Source: DAIDKA01 sp036489445
GTDB taxonomy: Bacteria; Pseudomonadota; Gammaproteobacteria; Steroidobacterales; Steroidobacteraceae
Direction: 5' to 3'
Assembly (NCBI GenBank): GCA_036489445.1
Contig: DASXFV010000089.1
Location: 1-18,748 of the forward strand
Length of the DNA: 18,748 nt
The notes under the pieces were generated by a model. It did not search any database. It had not been told where the DNA came from and saw nothing but the letters and a program-made list of their open reading frames with translations. Positions within the stretch are counted from its first letter, which is position 1; the number at the start of each line of letters is the position of its first letter. The position numbers and the translations under genes are program-made. Of this stretch, positions 14,901 through 18,748 are shown in pieces.

Positions 14901-15431
14901 ATGAGTGTCGAGAAATCTACCATTACCCTCACCCTCACGGGGGTTCCGGGCGACCGAAAAGTGTCCGTCATAAAGGTCGTGCGCCAGCTGACCGGCCTTG
15001 GCCTGATGGAAGCCAAGGACGCGGTCGAGGCGTTGCCGGCCACCATCAGGTTCCCGGCCACGGACGATAGCCTCGCGTCCATGCAGGAATTGGAGTCCAC
15101 AGGGGCTGTTTTCACCAGCGAACAAGTAGCTAACCCGCAACTGTCCGAGGCCGCCGAGCGCGTGCTGCGCGATCTGCAGATGCGAGCCATGGAGATTGCC
15201 TCGGTGCTGCGCCTGATCGACCAGGACAGCGACAGTTGCGCGACTACCATGGTCCATCGCGAGGCTGCATGGCTCGCCGCCGCGCCCATCTCGGGATTGG
15301 CGGCGGCTCTTCCTTCGCCGGAGGCACGGGCTCGCTTCGGAATTGTCGCAACCACTTTCGCGCCTGGCGCCTGGCCCAGCCAAAGCTGCGTTTACGACTC
15401 ACGACGAGGCCCTCCGCTCCGGTTGATGTAG
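14901..15431 (+). CDS. Protein with ribosomal L7/L12 C-terminal-like domain
   Basis: The protein has 176 residues. An AGAGG at 14888-14892 supports ATG 14901; the frame is open further upstream but crosses the preceding small gene. Residues about 7-75 match the fold signature of the C-terminal domain of L7/L12: a beta strand TITLTLTGV, then DRKVSVIKVVRQLTGLGL (residues 18-35), then MEAKDAVEALP (36-46), and a final helix and strand (MQELESTGAVF). In true L7/L12 this domain recruits translational GTPases. Here the L7/L12 N-terminal dimerisation domain and hinge are absent; instead there is a C-terminal extension of about 100 residues (an AERVLRDLQMRAMEIASVLRLI helix, then an Ala-rich part of unclear structure). 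The last 50 residues read poorly and may reflect an old frameshift. The stop codon lies inside the promoter of the next gene. The function is unknown. Confidence 0.7.
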   Translation: MSVEKSTITLTLTGVPGDRKVSVIKVVRQLTGLGLMEAKDAVEALPATIRFPATDDSLASMQELESTGAVFTSEQVANPQLSEAAERVLRDLQMRAMEIASVLRLIDQDSDSCATTMVHREAAWLAAAPISGLAAALPSPEARARFGIVATTFAPGAWPSQSCVYDSRRGPPLRLM

Positions 15432-15451
15432 TGCACGGCGTGCACTACAAT
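15423..15451 (+). promoter_or_regulatory. Promoter with internal palindromic operator for the DUF4160/DUF2442 pair
   Basis: TTGATG (15423-15428) and TACAAT (15446-15451) are separated by exactly 17 bases. A perfect 10-bp inverted repeat, TGTAGTGCAC (15427-15436) and GTGCACTACA (15440-15449) with a GGC centre, fills the spacer and touches both boxes, the classic layout of a repressor site. The expected start of transcription (about 15457-15459) falls on the ATG of the next gene, and no Shine-Dalgarno is present, so the mRNA is probably leaderless. Confidence 0.72.
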
Positions 15452-15456
15452 GGCTA

Positions 15457-15693
15457 ATGCCAAAGGTCGAGCAGTTCAGTCGCTGCCGGATCGAGATGTA
15501 CTTCAATGACCATGCGCCACCACATTTCCACATCATCACGCGCTCGAACGAGCGCCTCTCTGTTGTCATCGAGACATTGGCAGTATTGGCGGGCTCAGCC
15601 GATTCGCGCGATGTGCGTGAGGCGCTTATTTGGGCAAGGCGTAACCGTCCAACACTGCGCCGCCTTTGGCGACAGTATTTAGGGCAATCATGA
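15457..15693 (+). CDS. DUF4160 protein, first gene of a probable toxin-antitoxin-like pair
   Basis: The 78-residue protein has the hallmark DUF4160 start: MPKVEQFSRCRIEMYFNDHA followed by PPHFHI, with the conserved D-H-x-P-P-H-F-H cluster at residues about 18-25. The rest (VVIETLAVLAGSADSRD, then ALIWARRNRPTLRRLWRQY) is the basic, helical tail usual in the family. The full family length is about 75-90, so it looks intact. The ATG at 15457 lies 8 bases after the palindrome and has no ribosome site, in keeping with leaderless translation. The stop overlaps the next start (ATGA, 15690-15693). DUF4160 and DUF2442 genes are, to my knowledge, often neighbours and have been proposed as toxin-antitoxin-like modules; the biochemical activity of DUF4160 is not established here. 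Confidence 0.85.
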   Translation: MPKVEQFSRCRIEMYFNDHAPPHFHIITRSNERLSVVIETLAVLAGSADSRDVREALIWARRNRPTLRRLWRQYLGQS

Positions 15694-16148
15694 GAATCAG
15701 TGAAGGCAAGCTTCCGCGGATCACGATGGCAGTTGGGCAGACCGACTATCGGCTCGTGGTCCGCTTTGTCAAAAGCCGTAAGGTGTTCTTCGTGCTTATG
15801 CGCGAGTTCATCCGGCGCTCGAAGGCGCTCAAGCCGCTGCTGGATAAGCGGACCTTCCTCCAGGCCGCTCTTGGCGAGGGCGGCCACAGCGTTGTTTGGC
15901 CGAACGGCATTGACCTGGGCGCTGATTCGATTCGGGAACTGGCGCTTGAGCAGAACGGCCGCGATGATGCTGTTGAGTTCATGCGGTGGCGCTGGCGCAA
16001 TCAACTCAGCTTGTCTGCCGCAGCCGAGGCAATCGGTATCTCTCGCCGGCAGGCCGCCTACTACGCGAGCGGCGAGCATTCGGTGCCGCGCCACATTCTG
16101 CTCGCTTGCAAGGGCTGGGAAGTCGAACAACAGCACGCAGCGGCCTGA
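15690..16148 (+). CDS. DUF2442 protein with C-terminal helix-turn-helix
   Basis: The 152-residue two-part protein has an N-terminal section (residues 1-about 88) that fits DUF2442, ending in the family's VVWPNGIDLGADSIREL motif. The C-terminal section (about 95-145) reads as an XRE-like helix-turn-helix: FMRWRWRNQLSLSAAAEAIG, then ISRRQAAYYASGEHSVPRHI, where the second half is a normal recognition helix and the SVPRHILLACKGWE end is typical of this group. The ATG overlaps the DUF4160 stop, so synthesis is coupled. The DNA-binding half makes this the obvious candidate to bind the palindrome in the promoter and to act as antitoxin and autoregulator (inference). Confidence 0.85.
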   Translation: MRISEGKLPRITMAVGQTDYRLVVRFVKSRKVFFVLMREFIRRSKALKPLLDKRTFLQAALGEGGHSVVWPNGIDLGADSIRELALEQNGRDDAVEFMRWRWRNQLSLSAAAEAIGISRRQAAYYASGEHSVPRHILLACKGWEVEQQHAAA

Positions 16149-16244
16149 GCACTTATCGCCTAGGACGCACGGAGGCGCCAATACAGCGGTGCAGGGTGCG
16201 GCCGCTACGTTGGGCATGGCTGAAGGGTGCGGAACGGCGGGGCG

Positions 16245-16388
16245 CTACGCTGCTTCGAGCATGGACTTGATGGCACTCGGCCCATACGGTTTGCCAGATG
16301 CGGGGCGAGGCTCGCCTGAGGGGGCGATGATGGGTAGAGAATGGGGGCGTTTGCGGCGCCGGGACGTCCAGCGCTGGCCACCGCACAT
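16245..16388 (-). CDS. Possible 47-residue basic protein
   Basis: This ORF runs from ATG 16388 and is too short for common cut-offs. Its product is basic at the start (about residues 6-14, RWTSRRRKR) and ends in a compositionally protein-like stretch, EPRPASGKPYGPSAIKSMLEAA, reading like a short turn plus amphipathic helix. It begins 10 bases after the stop of the small membrane-protein gene on the same strand, which suggests an operon with that gene and the recombinase. There is no ribosome site (the leader is C-rich), so coupled translation would be needed. I do not recognise it. The opposite strand also carries an open frame here, so chance is a real possibility. Confidence 0.38.
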   Translation of the reverse strand: MCGGQRWTSRRRKRPHSLPIIAPSGEPRPASGKPYGPSAIKSMLEAA

Positions 16389-16398
16389 GAGGGGGGTG

Positions 16399-16569
16399 CT
16401 ACCGGGTCAGGAAGAAATGCGTCAGCAGGATATCGAGAAGGCCAAGGAATGCGACGCTGATTATGACCGCTTTCACCAGCAGGCGGCCACGCAGGAACCG
16501 GCCGAGGATTCCGAGCCAGATTGCACCTAGGGTTACGGTGTCGAGCACCAACTGTGTTGCGGGGGCCAT
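16399..16569 (-). CDS. 56-residue double-span membrane protein downstream of the recombinase
   Basis: This short ORF runs from ATG 16569 to a TAG at 16399-16401, starting 11 bases after the serine-recombinase stop on the same strand. The product has two hydrophobic segments (residues about 6-23, ending IWLGILG, and about 31-52, VKAVIISVAFLGLLDILLT) joined by a basic turn RFLRGRLLVK, so a helical hairpin in the inner membrane with the positive loop in the cytoplasm is expected. Position-specific hydrophobicity this regular is unlikely by chance. No clear Shine-Dalgarno is present, so it may be translated by coupling to the recombinase gene. The function is unknown; small membrane proteins of mobile elements can act as toxins, holins or exclusion factors, but nothing here selects one. 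Confidence 0.6.
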   Translation of the reverse strand: MAPATQLVLDTVTLGAIWLGILGRFLRGRLLVKAVIISVAFLGLLDILLTHFFLTR

Positions 16570-16580
16570 GTGTTACGCGG

Positions 16581-17279
16581 CTAGGGTGTGAGCTTACCGA
16601 TCGGCTCAGCGTAAAGCGGCCCGACAGGACCCGACGGCTTGCGAGGAACAGTCTCGGCGAGAACGCGCGAGACTGTGCCGACGCCGCAGCGGATCTCTTT
16701 GGCGATCCACAGTTTACCGTGACCAGCACGACGCAAGGCTTTGATGCGACGTGTGACGTGTCCGGAGACAGGCGGCCTGCCGATCGGGCGCCCCGAGCGT
16801 GTGCCGGATGTCCGAGCCCGAGCAAGGCCAGCCCTGACGCGCTCAACAATGACGGCACGCTCGAACTCGGCGAACACACCAGCCATCTGCAGGAATGCCC
16901 GGCCGGCAGCCGTCGATGTATCGATCTGCTGCTGATGCAGGTACAGCCCGACGTTCTGGGCTCGCAGTTCGTCCATGAACTCGACCAGGTGCCCGAGACT
17001 GCGGCCAACACGGTCAATCGACCAGGCGGCCACCAGGTCAAGCCTGCCCTGTACAGCGTCCTTGGCCAACTGGTCGAACTGAGGGCGCTTATCGCGGCCC
17101 TTGTTGCCGCTGATGCCATGATCGACGTACTCGCCAACGACCTGCCAGCCGCGCTGCTCGGCGACGCGCTGAAGGTCCTGGCGCTGGTTCTCAACCGTCT
17201 GCCCAGCAGTGCTGACTCGCAGATAGATCCCGACTCGCAGTGGTTTGCCCATGACGGAAGCCCCGGTGATGTCCTGCAT
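16581..17279 (-). CDS. Small serine recombinase (resolvase/invertase family)
   Basis: The 232-residue protein begins at ATG 17279, chosen because AGGAG lies 9 bases upstream; an internal ATG ten codons in has no such site. The catalytic domain shows YLRVSTAGQTVENQRQDL with nucleophile Ser23, then the Arg/Asp cluster AAWSIDRVGRSLGHLVEFMD, and TAAGRAFLQMAGVFAEFERA leading into the long E helix (VIVERVRAGLARAR). The C-terminus carries GRPIGRPP and a Hin-like helix-turn-helix (RIKALRRAGHGKLWIAKEI ... VGTVSRVL). The family performs DNA resolution or inversion through a covalent phosphoserine. The length is somewhat above the usual 180-210, with a Pro-rich tail. In an element with a primase/helicase it likely resolves multimers or cointegrates; an invertase role is also possible. 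Confidence 0.93.
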   Translation of the reverse strand: MQDITGASVMGKPLRVGIYLRVSTAGQTVENQRQDLQRVAEQRGWQVVGEYVDHGISGNKGRDKRPQFDQLAKDAVQGRLDLVAAWSIDRVGRSLGHLVEFMDELRAQNVGLYLHQQQIDTSTAAGRAFLQMAGVFAEFERAVIVERVRAGLARARTSGTRSGRPIGRPPVSGHVTRRIKALRRAGHGKLWIAKEIRCGVGTVSRVLAETVPRKPSGPVGPLYAEPIGKLTP

Positions 17280-17488
17280 GAGAGATTACTCCTAGCTATA
17301 CAGAAAACAAGTGTCTGGGAATGGCGTAATTCCGCAGTGGTAAGCCGTTGATACTGTGGTGCTACGTCTGCGGGAAAGTAGGCAGGGTTTCGGTATAGAC
17401 GGGCGCGCCAGTAGCGAAACGGCGATGCGGGCGGGCGTACGGGGGCGCGCAGGGTTGGCGCGCGGGCATAGGCCACGCGCTGTCCTTC

Positions 17489-17515
17489 AGTCCGCGTAGT
17501 CCGTGAGGTCCGTGA
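17489..17515 (+). repeat. Three tandem 9-bp iterons, left array
   Basis: AGTCCGCGT (17489-17497), AGTCCGTGA (17498-17506) and GGTCCGTGA (17507-17515) follow each other without a gap; the consensus is RGTCCGTGA. Together with the flanking CTATCTT (17520-17526) this forms the left arm of a 37-bp imperfect inverted repeat (29 of 37 positions pair) with the right array. Confidence 0.75.
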
Positions 17516-17619
17516 TTTACTATCTTTATCCCACAGCCCTCTTAAATCCTCACTGATTGGAATAGCGAAGGCCGTCGGCGCGCGCGAGGGCGCGAGGGCG
17601 CGGGGAACAAGATAGAGAA

Positions 17620-17646
17620 TCACGGACTTTACGGACCTCATGGACC
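17620..17646 (-). repeat. Three tandem 9-bp iterons, right array (inverted)
   Basis: Read on the minus strand, GGTCCATGA (17638-17646), GGTCCGTAA (17629-17637) and AGTCCGTGA (17620-17628) repeat the same 9-mer in opposite orientation to the left array. The array starts 3 bases after the stop codon of the primase/helicase gene. CTATCTT follows here too (minus strand, 17609-17615). Confidence 0.75.
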
Positions 17647-17649
17647 GGA

Positions 17650-18747
17650 TCACGACTGGCCCCGTCGCCCGATGGCCATGGCGGCGCCGATGCGGTCACG
17701 GATAGACAGGTCACGCTTGGCATAAATGACGACATTTCGCCCGTCAACTTTCCAGCGCCCGTCCGTCTGAGTATCGTTCCTGACGGATATGTAGCCGGCG
17801 GCCTCAAGCCGATGCGGGATCTGCCGACTACTGCGCCGATCCTTGAGAAATTCCCGGAATGAGTCGCTGGCGTAGGTGCATAGCATGTCCACTGTCACCG
17901 CCTGCGGGCTTTGCAGGGCCTCCAGAGCGTCCGCCATCTCGGCGTCCTCCGGTGCCCGGTTGGCATCGACAATGTCCTGGAAGGCCGCAGTCTTCGGTGG
18001 GGGCGCCTTTGGGTTGAATCCCGACAGGTCCAGGCTCGCAAGGTAGGCGCCGACATGCCCATAGCCACCGGCGCCGTACCAGGCGTAGAGGTTCCGCCAG
18101 TAGGTTTCGCTGAACTCCTCCTTGGTCCGCTCCGACCAGGCGACGTAGTGCCGGCGATCATCGGCGGGCAGGTAAATGCCGTCCTGCTTGTGATTGCTGG
18201 TGATGATGACGCCGCACACGTTCATGACCGAGTGCTCGCGCAGGTTCTTCTCATCGCACCGCAGGACATCAGGCGGCGCCGCGGTGTAGATCTTCATGTG
18301 ATCGTAGAAGGCGAACCGGTCCACATCGCCTAAGTCCCGCGCCTCACTGATGCGCAGGATCACCGATTTCACGAAGCCGTTGAACCGGCCGAACATGTGG
18401 CCCGGGGAGACCTCCACGAAGTTCCACGGACCGACGGCATACTTCACTGGCTCGAGGATCGTGTCCTTGCCGATGCCCTGTGCGCCGCCCAGTACCAGGG
18501 CATGGTTGGGCTTCTCGCCGGGGCGCTGAACGCGGTGGGCCAGCCACGCCACGATGTGATCGGTGTTGTCCGGGTAGATCTCCTTGATGTGTTCAACCCA
18601 AGGGGCGGCGCGGGCCGGCTCTCCGGAATGAGCGGTAGGCCCCCTGTACAGGTTGAACGTGTCGCAGCCGGGCCGGTCGATCCATCCTCCCGCGTCCACC
18701 AGTTTGTCGGCAATCAGCATCGGCCGCCCCGGCGCCCAGGTCATCTG
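17650..18747 (-). CDS. Primase/helicase of DUF5906 (SF3, D5-like) type, C-terminal part
   Basis: At least 365 residues are visible and the frame is open at the right edge, so the true start is probably outside the window; the ATG at 18744 is only the first in-window Met. The visible part is a superfamily-3-like ATPase: FNLYRGP at the beginning, the Walker A loop LVLGGAQGIGKDT, the Walker B region ILRISEARDLGD, a SF3 motif C-like segment VIITSNHKQDGIYLP with the following ADDRRHYVAWS containing candidate arginine-finger residues, and a C-terminal winged-helix-like part (QIPHRLEAAGYISVRND ... GRWKVDGRNVVIYAKR). Phage and P4-like elements use such proteins as replicative helicase, often fused to a primase domain that would lie upstream. 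The gene is followed by the iteron region, which fits a replication module. Confidence 0.85.
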   Translation of the reverse strand, partial: QMTWAPGRPMLIADKLVDAGGWIDRPGCDTFNLYRGPTAHSGEPARAAPWVEHIKEIYPDNTDHIVAWLAHRVQRPGEKPNHALVLGGAQGIGKDTILEPVKYAVGPWNFVEVSPGHMFGRFNGFVKSVILRISEARDLGDVDRFAFYDHMKIYTAAPPDVLRCDEKNLREHSVMNVCGVIITSNHKQDGIYLPADDRRHYVAWSERTKEEFSETYWRNLYAWYGAGGYGHVGAYLASLDLSGFNPKAPPPKTAAFQDIVDANRAPEDAEMADALEALQSPQAVTVDMLCTYASDSFREFLKDRRSSRQIPHRLEAAGYISVRNDTQTDGRWKVDGRNVVIYAKRDLSIRDRIGAAMAIGRRGQS

Positions 18748-18748
18748 A

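Larger units (their letters stand above)
17280..17649. other. Intergenic region with iterons between primase and recombinase genes
   Basis: There is no convincing gene in these 370 bases; open frames here are GC-driven. From right to left (minus-strand order) it holds the two iteron triplets with a composition-split spacer (17516-17619: an AT-rich half up to about 17565, then a very GC-rich half with GAGGGCGC repeats at about 17587-17603), then about 200 GC-rich bases, then the recombinase leader with its AGGAG. It is a candidate origin, res site or promoter/operator region. Confidence 0.55.

Noticed and set aside
16205..17653. Minus-strand frame of 482 codons across the recombinase and its leader
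   Set aside because: It is out of frame with the recombinase, low-complexity (Ser, Arg, Pro), and crosses an intergenic region with iterons; it is an effect of high GC.

Overview
This window appears to come from a high-GC gammaproteobacterium. The protein styles and gene order fit the broad Xanthomonadales/Nevskiales/Steroidobacterales area, but that placement is an inference and no rRNA or marker gene is present to settle it. It divides into a chromosomal housekeeping/transport part (1-14501) and a part that looks like a mobile or genomic-island segment (about 14502-18748) starting immediately 3' of a tRNA-Ala gene.

Left part. The window opens inside an efflux outer-membrane factor gene, followed by its periplasmic adaptor (387-1637); the inner-membrane pump is not in the window. 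Facing them is an NAD(P)-binding F420-reductase-like oxidoreductase with an N-terminal export signal. Divergent from it lies a complete, tightly packed potassium-uptake operon: a 30-residue unannotated membrane protein, kdpF, kdpA, kdpB, kdpC, and the sensor kinase/response regulator pair kdpD-kdpE. Three of these junctions are ATGA overlaps. The pump KdpFABC would import K+ at low external potassium, and KdpDE would control it. Downstream on the same strand are a CopC-like periplasmic copper protein and a CopD-like membrane protein, a small unknown cytosolic protein, and an MFS transporter of the aromatic-acid:H+ symporter type. A Bcp-type peroxiredoxin is encoded convergently.

Boundary. A tRNA-Ala gene (anticodon CGC, with the G3:U70 identity pair and encoded CCA) with a good sigma70 promoter ends at 14501. 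Directly after it come a hairpin and short repeats with no gene, and then accessory-type genes. tRNA 3' ends are common integration sites, so this is a plausible island edge, although no integrase and no duplicated tRNA end is visible in the window.

Island-like part. On the plus strand are a 62-residue conserved-looking small protein, a protein carrying a domain that looks like the C-terminal domain of ribosomal protein L7/L12, and a translationally coupled DUF4160 / DUF2442-HTH pair. The pair is driven by a promoter whose spacer holds a 10-bp-arm palindrome and which probably yields a leaderless mRNA. On the minus strand are a DUF5906-like SF3 primase/helicase (5' end outside the window), a 370-bp intergenic region with two opposed triplets of a 9-bp iteron, a small serine recombinase, and two very short ORFs behind it. 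Primase/helicase, iterons and resolvase together suggest a replication/maintenance module of an integrative or plasmid-like element.

The items most worth a second look are the iteron structure, the leaderless palindromic promoter with its gene pair, the L7/L12-like protein, and the very small genes missed by length cut-offs.
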